Made by a program: the position numbers and the translations under genes
Assembly (NCBI GenBank): GCA_015501055.1
Contig: JADNYV010000056.1
Span: forward strand, 1-64,000
Direction of reading: 5' to 3'
DNA length: 64,000 nucleotides
Source of the DNA: Mucidula mucida
Taxonomy: Eukaryota; Basidiomycota; Agaricomycetes; Agaricales; Physalacriaceae
Shown here: positions 12,333 to 24,106 of the stretch, piece after piece
How positions within the stretch are numbered: position 1 is the first letter of the stretch
Layout: every line of letters begins with the position of its first letter
The notes under the pieces: model-generated
The model's input: the letters and a program-made list of their open reading frames with translations, nothing else
Databases searched by the model: none
Told to the model about the DNA's origin: nothing

Positions 12333-12800
12333 ATGTACCACTACCACCTGCGGTCTTGGACGGCGGTTGCTGTTCTCAATGAGCAGCTTATGCAGCAGCC
12401 CAACACGGTCACCAGTCTTGACCTCAACCTTCCTCGGGGGACGTACTTCCCAAGGCACATCACCAGTCTAGTGCAGCTTTTTACGACCCTGGGCAGCGAT
12501 CTCGACTTTCTGACCATCAATATTGCCATGCCTAGGGGCATCCGCCTGGATGTCACTCGTTTCCCTTCATTCACGTCTTTGACCATGCTGAAGACGACCC
12601 TACCTCACCGTCAGCTCCTCCCCTTACTGGATAATGTCCATGCAGCACCCTCACTGTCCAGTCTCACTATTGGCCCCTGCCATGCACAAGGAGACTGCGT
12701 GTTACATGCCCTGACGCGTTGCACGGACAGAGTAGCATGCAATTTTGTATCGGGGTTAGCCTTATTCCCTCCAGATTACCCTTCCAACATGCATCTTTGA
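12333..12800 (+). pseudogene. LRR / F-box-protein-like fragment between inverted repeats A and B
   Basis: The 155-residue stretch has leucine-rich spacing like the LRR part of fungal F-box proteins: NTVTSLDLNLPRG, then FPSFTSLTMLKTTLPHRQL and APSLSSLTIGPC. There is no F-box in front and the frame ends at 12800; coding-like sequence goes on in other frames to about 13050. The family call is inference from the pattern. The fragment sits in the 1.27-kb spacer between two 940-bp inverted repeats, so it may have been caught between two insertions. Substrate receptors of SCF ubiquitin ligases are the usual role of intact relatives; this piece is probably non-functional. Confidence 0.4.
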
Positions 12801-13090
12801 AATGGGAAAGTCTTTGGTGTTTGCAGCAGGCCTACCACAGCGCTGTCTACCACCCCCCCCCATCTCATTAACTTCAATTTGCCTGCCATTCACTCAGCGC
12901 CATCCTAGATTCTTAGCAGGATTTGCTCCATTCCTGGGGAACCTCTACCGGCTTGTATTGGTCGAGCACAAACTATCTATAAGTCACTGTCTTTTGCTGT
13001 GTTTATTAACTCGTATTCCTAGAAAAGTCATGAAGACAATCATTATCCGTGGATGAATCTTGGGCTATGGAGACACAAGTTGGCAGAGAT

Positions 13091-14041
13091 GCCTATGCTT
13101 GTTAGATCACACAAGGTTAGGTCAAAACTGGACCCCAAGGGCCCCATCAATTCAGCGTATCGTAAAGTGCCTGTACATGAAGTGTACATACTTAATACAT
13201 GAAGATGTATCTACTGAGGGAGAGGTGGGAGGGGACGCAAAAATGCGGAGCTAACTGTGACCAGATAACACAGGTTAGCTGGAGGGGAGTGAGAGGGTGC
13301 AGAGAGCGCACCTGTGACCAGATAGCCCACAGAATGTCCTTGAGAAGGAGTCCTTTGGAAAGGAATGGGTATCTGGGCACAAAATGGGCATCAGCTCTGA
13401 AGAGCTGGATGTGAGACATTGACACATACTGGAAGCAGGGAGAGCAGCGGGAGCGCTAGCGCTCTGGGGCCGGAGCGGACACTTCCAATAGGGTTCTAGG
13501 GTGCCAGTACATCAGTCCTGAGCAGGAGGACCGAGTAGAGCGAGTGGTGCTTGCCTGGGAGAGCAAAAGTGCGAATTCCCTCAAAATGGGCACTTTGGAC
13601 CTGTCTGGACTGGTTTTGGGCTGGGTAGGCGGCTTCAGACAGTGCTCTAGAGGTGTATGGCATCAGTCCTGAGCAAGAGGACTGGAGGAATCACAAACTG
13701 CTTGTCTCTGTGAGATGATGATGGTAAGAGACAAAGAGGCAGAGTGTGTGAGCTCTTGCTTAAACCTCCCAGGGCGCCCTGTGAGTGGCCTCTGTTGTTA
13801 CTACAACACCAGACACAGGCTGGGTAAGTCCAGGAAGAGCCCAGAGAGTGGGCTGGCTGCAGTAGGAGCAGCAGAGAGCGAACATGATACAGCTTTAGAG
13901 TGAAATGAGTGTTTGACTTGATTTAAGCTGTCTCATTGAACTCCCTTGAGTAGGAAGTTGGGTAAAGGGGTAAGGAGGGGTGTGAAGTGTGCAAAGGCCT
14001 CTGAAAACGCTCCCTACCCTTGGAATCCGCGTTTACATCGA
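13091..14041 (+). repeat. ~940-bp interspersed repeat, copy B (inverted to A)
   Basis: Core 13100-14037 (938 bp), about 99% identical to copy A by eye. Its right end cuts into Gypsy-1: just after TTTACATCGA the minus-strand integrase frame of Gypsy-1 begins at its zinc-binding region. Everything of Gypsy-1 downstream of that point is missing here, so copy B marks a truncation or insertion breakpoint. Contains the same palindrome GAGCGCTAGCGCTC near 13452. Confidence 0.85.
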
Positions 14042-17025
14042 GGGATGTAAGCCTCGCGTAAGTCTTTCGCCATATTCGGCCAGTAGTACGTGTTGCAGAG
14101 TGAAGTGTATGCTTTGTTGGCGCCAGCATGCCCAAGAGTGTCGTGTGCCATGCGGAATAGTACCTCTCTCAAGTTACCGTGCCTCGGGATGAGCAACCGG
14201 TCGCCAATGTACCATAAGTCGTTTCGTTGGGATACATTAGGTAGGATTTTCTCACCGGACATGAACTTTGCACAGAAGGGGTCCTTTTCATATCCCTCTT
14301 TGATAGAATCCAGTATCCCCTTGTCAGCAGTTATGTTCAGTACAGAAGCAATGGCAGTCGTTGTGCGGGGTGGCCAGCATGTCGAGCGGTAATCATCATC
14401 TGCGTTGAGGTCGGTTGGTCCAGGCTCGTTTGGCGGGTCATAGTGTGATAACGCGTCAGCAACGGTATTGTCAGCTCCGGGAATGTATGTAATGGTGAAA
14501 TCGTACTGTGACATTGTTTCCATCGACCGCGCTTGCCGTCTGGAGAGATTGTGTTGGTTGTTAAAGTTTTCCAGCGTTCGGTGGTCTGTATACACAATGA
14601 ACTCGTGTCCTATGAGGTTGGTACGCCAGTGTTTGAGCGCTTGGATGACTGCCAGTAATTCCTTCTCATGTACGGGGTAGTTCAGTTGGGCCCTCTTCAG
14701 TTGCATTGAGTTGTATGCCACTGGGCGAGCTGTCTCCCACGTTGGACCATACAATAGTACAGCACCCGTCCGTCGGTCGCTCACATCGCAAGTCACAAAG
14801 ATCTTGTTTTCTCCAGACATGTCATCGTGGTTGATTACGGTGAGGCATTCCCTTGACACAACAATCTTCTTGATGGCGTCAAAGGCCGACTGGTGTGCCA
14901 TCGTCCATTCAGGGAACACTGTGCGTGCGGAGTCTGTGGTCAAAGGTGTTAGAACGGCGGTCTGTTCGGCAAGGCCAGGGAGGTTGAAAGGTAGCGCACT
15001 AATCCCAAGAATGAGAGCACTTCTGTTGTTGACCGGGGCGTCGACCAGTTGATAATCTTCTCCGCCTTCTTGAAGTCGGCCTCAATGCCTTTGCGCAATA
15101 TGTGATGTCCCAAAAAGTCGATACCTGTGTGGAAGAACTGTGATTTCTTTTTGTTGCAGTACAACTTTGCTTTCCGAAGGGCGTCCAGTATCAAACGTAC
15201 ATGCTGGATATGTTCTTCCAGCGTCTGGCTCCAGATAATAATGTCGTCCAGGTAGACATGGCAAATAACGCCTATGTATTGCCAGAGGGCATTGTTAACG
15301 CGACGTTGATGTACGGCGGGCGAGTTCTTGAGGCCTTGTGGCATAACGAGCCATTTGAAGGTCCCAAGCGGCATATTAACGGCTGTATATTTTACAGAGT
15401 CCTCGTCCATAAACATCTAAAAAAAGCTGTCAGTCATGTTCATTTTGGAGAACCATTTGCCTTTTCCAGCATCAGCCAAGATTTCGTCCACACGAGGCAT
15501 GCGGTAATTGTCGCTGACGGTGTTCGCGTTTAAATGTCTGTAATCATTGACCCATCGGGAAGCACCGTCGGGTCTGCCTTGGGGACGAGGAAAGCGGGTG
15601 ATGCGTACTCGGAGTGTAATGGTTGTATCCGGCCAGCCTCTAGATGGCGGTCAATCAGGGCTTGCTACGCGTTGCGGTACTTTTTCGGACTGCTATATGA
15701 ACGGGAGCTTATCTTTTTATCAGTGTCCTTCAATTGAATGGCTGCCTTAAACGTATCCCGGGGCATCTCGTTGACGTGCGGTACAGGCTGGAAGACGTCC
15801 GCGTATTGCTTCTTGACACCGGTCTCCAGTGCCTCACATTTCTTTCTTGTTGCGAGCTCCTCAATCCTTTCACGTACGGCTGCCACAGGATCATGTCTAC
15901 ACATTTCTATGTAGTCCCTGTTGATTGTCGTCTCATGTAACATGTCGTTATGTTCACTCTGTGCAAAGGGCATTTGCAGGTTGTTTAATTTCGCTTGTTT
16001 ATCTCTCTCTTTCCTTTCTCCCTGCGCGTTCACTACTCTTGGTTTGTTCGTGTCGGAGACAGGCTTCAGGATGTCGAAACCTCGTGTTTTGTCGGTCAAA
16101 GTCATTGTGCTGGCATCAAAAACAAGTCTATTACATTTCAAGAACGGAAGACCCAGTATCAAATCAGAACACAAACTAGGCGCGATGATTGCGCGAACGG
16201 GACGAGACTTCCAAACATCATTACGGTCAAAAACTTTCAACTTCACCCATTCTGTCAACGTTGAGGGTGCTTCTACAGTGGAGGATAATGCAGTCGTTAT
16301 TTGTATTGGTTCGGGCAGCGGACGGCGTTTCAGATTGTTGAGCAGTACGATATCCTTGCGGATCAGTACTATATGCGAACCAGAATCAATCAGCGCGTTC
16401 AACAAGGTTGGTTTGTCAGAAGAGTGCATGCGGACGGCGCACGGCCATCGCACATGTGGCACAGCAAAAGGGACGTTATCCGCGGTGATGGAGCACACGG
16501 GGGCGGAACGAGGAACATTACTCACCGGTGGTGCAGACATGGAACGGTTCAAAATATGGTTTACCTCATCCTCGTCTGAATCGTCAGAGTCCATCTCGCC
16601 CATTCCGAGTACAGAGGACGCGTTAGTCGGCGCGGTCAACAAAGCGGGAATGTTTCCGCGGATGTGTGCGACAGGTTCCACCACGGCGACGGGAGCAAAA
16701 GTAGCGCGCTTAGGGGCGTCAGAGGCGAGGGTTACACCATCGGAAAGGGTGATGCCTTGATAGGCGGTGCCTACAGGGAATCCATTTGGGCAGTCGGTAG
16801 AGATGTGGCTGACGTCGCGGCGGCGGCACTTCATGCAGCCGCGGTTCTTGCGGAGGTAATCTTTCTCGTCGATGGTCAAGGGAGGGCATTTGGAGATGGA
16901 GGTGGTATTGTTGGATGGGTTTGCATTAGAAGATGCCGGTTGGGGAGGGGGTTGCTGTCCATTGTTGAGGTGTTTGTGAAAGGACGGAACATCCTCACTA
17001 AGGGAACTTACGGGCACGCAAGCAA
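14042..17025 (-). pseudogene. Gypsy-1 gag C-terminus/protease/RT/RNase H/integrase start, degenerate
   Basis: From 17017 downward the frame shows a Gag-type zinc knuckle with C-X2-C-X6-H-X4-C spacing (CMKCRRRDVSHISTDC). A retropepsin site ALIDSGSHIVLIRKD and the strand ILGLPFL follow. The reverse transcriptase keeps its catalytic box YLDDIIIW (about 15240) and MPQGLKNSPAVHQRR. RNase H and the integrase zinc-binding region (GHAGANKAYTSL) follow, the latter cut off by repeat copy B. The frame is broken: a TAG stop near 15665, a frameshift around 15560, another TAG near 15417 and a further shift at 14945. Normal length would include the integrase core and a 3' LTR, both absent. This copy cannot be active. 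Confidence 0.85.
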
Positions 17026-17200
17026 CCTGGAACGAGTCGTATTGATCAAAGGTTTGAGTATTGTATGAGATGATGGTAGTGGAAATGAGAGAGAGCTAAA
17101 TAAGTCCATATCCTAATATATATATATGTCTAAATATAGTGATACCAATTAGGGAAGGTGATCGCGTGGTTTGTGGTGTTGATAAGGCAGTAGCCTTACA
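17026..17200 (-). repeat. 175-bp LTR, 3' copy of Gypsy-2
   Basis: On the minus strand it begins TGTAAGGCTACTGCC at 17200 and ends at the CCAGG near 17026. Two further copies lie at 24084-24258 and 24301-24475. Immediately upstream on the minus strand is a purine run (GGGATGGGGGAGAG), the polypurine tract expected before a 3' LTR. The inner end does not finish in CA, which is unusual, so the inner boundary is approximate. Confidence 0.7.
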
Positions 17201-17215
17201 CTCTCCCCCATCCCA
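17201..17215 (-). other. Polypurine tract of Gypsy-2
   Basis: On the minus strand the run ATGGGGGAGAG directly precedes TGTAAGGC, the start of the 3' LTR. This is the standard position of the plus-strand DNA primer in LTR retrotransposons. Confidence 0.65.
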
Positions 17216-17945
17216 AAAAATTCAGTGTCACTTGTCGAGAACAACAGGCATACGACCCCACGAGCATGGACAATGTATCCGTTATGCTATGTGAGCACGA
17301 TAGTGTCCTGTCGCCGAGTCGCAAGTCGTACGCTCGGGGCCACTCTCGAAGAAAAAGTCCTCTTCCTCGAACAAATGTGCATCCTGTTCGGTCAACGAGT
17401 CCACATTCATGAAGCGAAACTGTTCAGCAGTTGTGTGGCCACAAATGTGGGCGCGCGTCAAGTTGGATCCGGTAATCAAATAGATGGGCCAGGCGGAGAA
17501 AAACAAACAACAACCTTTGTGTGCATACCACGGTAGCCGTTAAGGCAGCCAGTAATGTGTTTGTATGTTCGTGAGAGTTGATCTGGTCATGTCCAGCGGT
17601 CGGTTTGTAAAATGATTGATCTGCCGCTCTACTGTGTTCAACCGGTACAGCATGTTGACACGTCTAACATGTTTCCCTACATGTGTGGTCATCAAACCCA
17701 AACCTGGTTTTGAGCAAAAAGGTTGGCTAGGATTCATGGAGTGCGCGTCTCAGACCGCTAGGCCACGAGCCGACAACCCCAGTTCTTCGGAGGTCAACAT
17801 TGCAATCGTCTCGTTAATGTCTTTTAGTCAGTACTTCATTATTAACGTCAAGGTCGCATCCAAAGGAAAAATTATACTTCGTTTCGTACTTCTGACGCGT
17901 CATCATCCATTAGACTAGTGATCCGCGTTCGTTCTATGTCCTTCC
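17216..17945 (-). other. 3' untranslated region of Gypsy-2, with tRNA-like piece
   Basis: About 730 bases between the integrase stop (17946) and the polypurine tract, with no credible coding frame. On the minus strand at 17755-17765 the sequence TGGCCTAGCGG fits the RNA polymerase III A-box consensus (TRGYNNARNNG), and the bases around it (GGCTCGTGGCCTAGCGG) look like the 5' half of a tRNA. A B box is not clear downstream, so this is at most a tRNA-derived fragment. Confidence 0.4.
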
Positions 17946-20900
17946 TCAACATTCACCCAGCCAGACATCCAAAGCTTCGCAGTCCTCCAGTTCCGACCGG
18001 GCGATCCAGCGGTCTTCTTCAGGTCCATACCCTCGGAAGCGTACCAAATATTGCATGCCACGTCCGCGCTTCCTCTCGTCGGTGATACAGTCCACATAAT
18101 ATTCCTCCATCCCTTCGGGGGTAACAATTGGTCCGGGCCTCTTATGTTGCCTTTGTGGGTACAGCGTGTTGTCGTTTGGGAACCACCTTTTTAACTGACA
18201 GACATGGAATGTGTTGAACACCTCGCTTTTTGGCATATTGAGTGTGTATGAGGATCGTTCCGGATTAGCGTGCGTTATCGTGTAGGGCCCGTCATCTCTT
18301 GGCATAAATTTTGCTACTCGCAGTTTCTCCTTCTTCTTCTTCTCGCGGGTCATGTATTCACGGCGTCTGTTCACAGTCTTCAACATCACTTTATCACCCA
18401 CTTTAAATACGGGGTCGGGCACTCGCAATTTGTTAGACTGGTGAGCCTGGTCAACTTTAGCTCTTATCAAGTTATCCTGCGCCGCGTTGACATCCGTGTT
18501 AATCTGTTCGATTAGGCGCGTTGCATTCACCTCAGCTATGCCCACCGGCCTCTCTACCAAGGGAGGTATCAGACGTGGGGATTTCCCCATGCGTAATTGG
18601 AATCCAGAATAACCGGTCGACGCGTTCACCGTGTTCATAAAGCCGAAGCGTACGCGAGGCAGTGCTGCTCGCCATCCTTTCTGCTGTCGGTCCACATAGT
18701 ACCTCAGCGCCTGTATCACTGTCTTGTTCGTTCTCTCTGACAGCCCATCCGTCTGTGGGTGGAACGCGGAAGATAATGCTAGTCGTACACCGGACATTTT
18801 TTGTAGCGCCCGCCAGAACTTGGACGTCCACAATTTATCCCTATCGCAAAATATCTCAATGGGCATCCCATTCTCACAAAACCACTCATCAAAGAATATC
18901 GCCGCCGTTTGCTCAGCTGTATCATTTGAGTGCGTTGCTACAAGCCTGACATCGGAGCCTAACCTGTCCAAGATTGTCAACAGCATATTGTAGCCACCAT
19001 CCTCCGGTAAGGGTCCAACAAAGTCCATTGCGATGCTGTCGCCTCTCCCATCCGGTATCGGTAATGGGTGCAAGGGACCGTTGTGCTTCTGTGTGGACGA
19101 CTTATTTTGCTGGCAGTCCTCGCACCCAGGTATGTAAGACTCTTCTAAGTCCCTTCTCATGTTGGGCCAGTAATAAGATTCCCGCAAGGAAGCGTATGAC
19201 TTGTTGAAACCGTAGTGGCCCAAGGCGTCGTGCGCCAGATGGAAAAGATCTTTGCGTATGTTCCCCACACAAGGTATGAGCAGCCTGTCACCTATGAACC
19301 ATAATCTGTCCGCCTCGCGTACATTCTGTAATATCCTCTCCCCGCTGACAAATTTCTTGCAGAACTCATCTTCGGCATAACCAGACTTTATGGCGCTTAG
19401 CAGTCGCGAGTCTGCACTAATTTTTAAAACAGCACCTACTGCACAAACCGTCGTCCTCGATAACCACGCTTGCCAACAAGGAACCTCATCCGTGTCATAG
19501 TCAAGGACCGGCGATTGGTCTGGTGGTAGCCTCGATAGCGCGTCTGCCACTGTATTGTCTTTGCCTTTGATATAGCTGATCGCTAATTCAAACTGCGATA
19601 GTTCTTCCATCCATCAAGCCTGACGTTGTGATAAGTTTTTCTGCCCTTCGAAGTTCTCCAACGTTTTGTGGTCAGTGTAGACCTCGAATCTAGAGCCGAG
19701 CAAGTCTGCTCTCCATTTCTGGCATGCTCTAACGATGGCAAGTAGCTCTTTTTCATGTACGGGGTAATTTAGCTGTGCGCCCTTCAACTGTACGGAATCG
19801 TAGGCAACCGGTCTAGCGGTTTCCCAAGTTGGACCGAAAGACAAGACGGCGCCCGTGCGGACGTTGGATGCATCGCAAGTCACCCAAATCTTATTGTCGC
19901 CAGGGTTTTTGTGGTCAATCACCGTCAGACAGTCTGCTGACAGGACCAACTTCTTGATCGCAAGGAAGGCTTCATGATGCACGTCAGTCCACCCAGGCCA
20001 TTGATGGTCCTTCAAACCGGTGAGCTTGTTCAACACAGCGGTATGTTCAGCCAGCTTTGGCAGGAAGGACGCGAGATAACGCGTTAGTCCCAGGAACTTC
20101 CGAACATCGCCAGGCGACTTGGGTTCTGGCCAGTCGACAATCCGTGCTACTTTGCTGTTATCCGGCTTGATGCCGCGACATGATATGCGGTGTCCGAGGA
20201 ACTCCACTTCATATAGATAGAACTTCGATTTCTTCGGGTTGCAGTATAGTTGGTGTTTCCTCAAGGCGTCCATAATAAGTCTAATGTGTTCGGTGTGTTC
20301 TTCAATATTCTCAGACCAGATGATAATGTTGTCTAGGTAAATGTGACAGAATTTTCCGATGTACTTGCGTAGGGCGTTATTCACACGTCTCTGGTGTACT
20401 GAAGGCGAGTTCTTCATCCCTTGCGGCATTACCAGCCACTCGTAGAGACCGAAGGGTGTCGTTACCGCCGTGAACCCAATAGAATCTTCATCCATCTTTG
20501 TGTGGAAAAACGAGTCTGTCATATCTAACTTAGACCAAATCTTCCCTCTCGCGGCGTCTGCCAGAATGTCATCTACCCGCGGCAAAGGGTCTGTCTTTAT
20601 ATTCGCGTTCAGTTGGTGGTAATCATTCACCCAACGCGGGAGCGCGGAAGGATCTGATTTAGGCACCAGAAAGGCGGGTGACGCGAAACTCGAGGAAGAG
20701 GGTCGTATGCGACCAGCATCTAGATGTTGATTTAGCAGGGTGCACCAGGCCTCGCAATACTTCCTCGGGCATGGATAAGTACGTGAAGAGATGGACAGAT
20801 ACGCGTCCTTCAGCTCAATTTTACAAGTAACGTCGTTTGGCATCTTGTCAAAGTCAGGCAAGGGCTGGAAAACATCCTTGTAGTCGTCCTTGACCTTCTG

Positions 20901-23486
20901 CGCCAGTCCTTCTAGCCTAGATGTTTCGGCTAACTCTTTGATACGTGCTCTCACCGCAGCAATCACATTGTACTTAATTACTGGTTCACACACACTATCG
21001 ATATAAACTCGGTGTCGTACGCAAAAGTTCTTTAACTCGTCTACGAAGCTACGGAAGTTATGCTCGGTTGTACGCAATTTCTCTTTAAACGTAGGTACGC
21101 GGTCAGGCGGAAGCGGGGGGTAGGGATGTAGTAGGTCAAAGCCAGAATCGAAATGTACCGCAGTTCTGTAGGTGGCGTCGACGACGACGTGGTTATGCTC
21201 GAGGAAAGGAAGGCCTAGTATCATCGGCGAACAAAGGGAGGGGGCCACAACGGCCTTAACAGTACGAGAAGTCCAAAAATTATTAATATCGCGGCATTGA
21301 AGCTTAACATAATTGGTAAGAGCTGAGGAGTCGGTGTTCTGTTTCAGGGCAGTGTCGATAATTATTGGTGTTCGTAGTCGGTAACATTTCAGCGATAAGC
21401 GTGTCACAAGCGATTCGTTGATTAGCACTAAAGAAGAACCATGGTCAATCAAGGCGTCAATCTGAGCGGGACCGACGGCACCGGGAGTGAAGTCATCGAC
21501 AGAACACGTCCACACCATTTGTGGTGAAGACAGTGGTGCCGTCGTCGAGGAAGACATAACAGCAGCAACGGGACTTACATTTACATTGTCCTTGTTGGCG
21601 TCCTCGATAGTGGTGCGTTCAGACCTGCGCAGCTGGGTCACTACCTCCTCTTCCTCATCAGTGTCGCTCACTTCCTTCTCTTTGCCTTTGTTGCTTTCAT
21701 CGTCCCTTCCACCCTGCATGGAGTAAATCTCGTTCTCGATGTCGCTAAGGGTATGGTCGTCGAGATCAGGGGGCGGCGTGAACGACCTTACGCTTCGCTC
21801 CCTGGAAGGAGAGCGGCGCCTCAAGTTTGAATCGGAACGACGATGAATTTCTTGATGCCCTCGAGAGAAGGAGCGTCGGCCCACGCTAGAGACACCCGCA
21901 TTTTCGTTTCCACGTCCCCTCATCAGGGAAGGCGCACGTGAAGAAGCCCTCGAAGTCTGCCCACGCAATTCTGAGAAAGACCGGGACAGGGGAATGCGGT
22001 CCGTGGAGCGACCACGCTCACGATGTATGACAGGCGAGACGTACTCGCGATGACGAGTGTTGCGCGGCGGAGGAGAATACAGTGAGATCGGGTCAGAATT
22101 GGACTCGGACGAGTAATCGTCATCGGGCTGGTACGGCATGAATTCGCGATTCTGCAGGTCAGCCATTGTCTGTCTTTGGATAACTGCTGCTACCGGGAAG
22201 CGGTTTGAACTGTTTGCAAATGTGTTGTTCGAGGAGGCAGCAGGCCGTTTGAGGTTATTGGTAGTGCGAGCAGGCAGCGTTTGGGGCCAATTATTCCCAC
22301 CCAAAGATTCGTATTTGCGCTTGGCGTACACCAAGTCGGGCCTGCGCAGAGGACCGTTCATTTCCTTGCCTGGGCGCAGGTTCTCGAGACCCTCCGGGTG
22401 TTCACGACTCCAACGAATACACCATTCGAGGGTTCTCTCCTCGTAGTCTTCAGCGTCGGGGAAATCACAGACGTCGTTGACAGAGCGATGGTTCTGCCAA
22501 GGTGTGCGACACGTGCGGCACATGCCGAATACGTCGGAGAAGGCACGCTCATCGTCGGTCAAGGCAGGAAGGCGGGTGGTCATAGCGCTGTTATTGTTCG
22601 GGAATGCAGATTTGGAACCGAAGTAAGCGGTGGAATGGAAGGAGACGTTGTTGTTAGAGTTTGTCTGTGTTTGCTGTTTGGAGAAACGTCCACCCATGGA
22701 GGAGAAGCGTCCACCTGCTGCGGCGACGGGCATCGTCGTTGAGGGTGCACAATACGAAGGCGCTTGTTGAGGCACGTTCTGTCGCTCACGCGCGATCACC
22801 AACGCAGCGGCTCTCTCGATTTCCGCCAGCATGTGCTTCGCGCCTAGACGTGTCTCGCGGTCCAAGGAGTCGACTTTTGCCATCCAGGCAGTCAGCGTCT
22901 CGCCTTGTGCCGCGTCAGCAGTGCCGCTCTCCAACTTCGAACCGAGGTCCTTGATGTCGGCATTCTGTTTAAAATCATTCATAGCGGTGGCGGTTACGCG
23001 GCGCATATTGGCCTTCATAATGAATACAAGCTGCGCGTCGTTCATGAAGGAAGTGGTGCCCTCGAGGCAACGATTATTGCTGATCAGTTTCTTGGAGAAG
23101 CGGATGAAAGGCTGTTTGTCGTCCTGCCTGACTTTGCAGATATTGTCCTTGTGGTCTACGTGCCAATTGTCGGTCAAGAAGTGTTCCGTCATAGCGGCGG
23201 TGAAGTCTTTAAGCGTCATGTCGTTGAAGGCGTTTGGCGCGGTAAGGTACCAGTTGTTGAGCTCGTTACAGTTGGCAAACCCGGGAGCGAGTAGGGAAAT
23301 GACAGTGGTATCGGTGGCCACGATCTTGGCGGGGTAACGCGCCGCAAGCCAGTTGACCGAGAAGGCGGCCCAATTCTGCACAATTGCGATGTGATCTATG
23401 TTGCCAGGTGTGACTATGGGCGGTTCGCCGCGCTTTCCAGGCAGCACGCGAGGGGAAAGACCATCGTTGTTGACAATGGTCGACAT
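17946..23486 (-). CDS. Gypsy-2 Gag-Pol polyprotein with one in-frame TGA
   Basis: The frame runs from ATG at 23486 for 1290 codons, stops at TGA (19611-19613), then continues in the same frame for 554 codons to 17946. Order: Gag; Ser/Arg-rich linker; protease with ALIDHGSSLVLIN where D-T/S-G is usual; reverse transcriptase (MPQGMKNSPSVHQRR, catalytic box YLDNIIIW near 20330); RNase H (VYTDHKTLENF); then, after the stop, integrase zinc-binding domain (GHYGFNKSY...GCEDCQ), DDE core (MDFVGPL; CDRDKLWTSKFW; SERTNK) and a C-terminal chromodomain (YLVRFRGYGPEEDRW). The TGA falls where a CGA arginine codon would fit. The second Asp of the RT Y-X-D-D box is Asn, so even read-through should give an inactive polymerase. 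Otherwise uninterrupted, so the insertion is fairly young. Confidence 0.9.
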
Positions 23487-23999
23487 GGTATATAGCGAGC
23501 AGTTGTAATCGGAATCAGAGGACTGCGACGATGCGGGTGAGGATGGTGGGGGCGGTGTATGTGAACTTTGGGGAGGCGAAACTGGTGGCTCGGTGAGGGG
23601 CGACGACGGTGGTATCGGTGGGATGGATTGAGCGGGAGGTATTGGCGTACGTGTCTGTCTATGTCGCGGCAGCCCACGGGAGGAGGCAATATTACGTCCG
23701 GGAAGTGGAGCAACCGTTTTATCGGTGTTGATCTATTCGCTTTAATCAGTATCAGATCTTTTGGGGATGATACGCGTCACTAACACGTTACCCGAACAAG
23801 GCGGCGACGACTGTCGAGGCGGTTTCTTGCACCTGGCACGGTGTAGACGGTTGGAGACTGAGAGACGCTAAGGACGGCAAAGGCAGTAAAGGCGGTAAGG
23901 CGGTAAAGGCGTTGGTACGATTTTAGACGGCAAAGGCGGTAGGCGGCGAGACGACTATAGACAGCATTGACAATTTAGACTCGTTCGAAGGTTAAAAAT
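23487..23999 (-). other. Gypsy-2 leader / low-complexity G-rich sequence
   Basis: Between the gag start and the LTR. A stretch at about 23870-23960 is made of near-repeats of GGCAAAGGCGGTAAGGCGG. No primer-binding site could be recognised with confidence; none matching an initiator tRNA was seen. Confidence 0.4.
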
Positions 24000-24106
24000 T
24001 GATCAATACGACTCGTTCCAGGTTGCTTGCGTGCCCGTAAGTTCCCTTAGTGAGGACGTTCCGTCCTTTCACTTTTTTTTTAACCTGGAACGAGTCGTAT
24101 TGATCA
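24000..24106. repeat. Perfect 25-bp inverted repeat with 57-bp spacer at LTR edge
   Basis: Arms 24000-24024 and 24082-24106 are exact reverse complements (TGATCAATACGACTCGTTCC and onward). The right arm is the inner end of the LTR at 24084; the left arm is an inverted copy of the same LTR end, followed (24025-24070) by an inverted copy of the Gypsy-1 gag piece that also lies at 24262-24300. A run of nine T (24073-24081) sits at the join. This looks like the product of a hairpin or template switch during reverse transcription or repair. Confidence 0.75.

Noticed and set aside
13192..13902. Small frames of 62-77 codons inside the 940-bp repeat
   Set aside because: They overlap on both strands, have no start context or family, and their conservation simply follows DNA identity among copies.
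15921..16760. 279-codon plus-strand frame
   Set aside because: Antisense shadow of the Gypsy-1 protease/gag frame.
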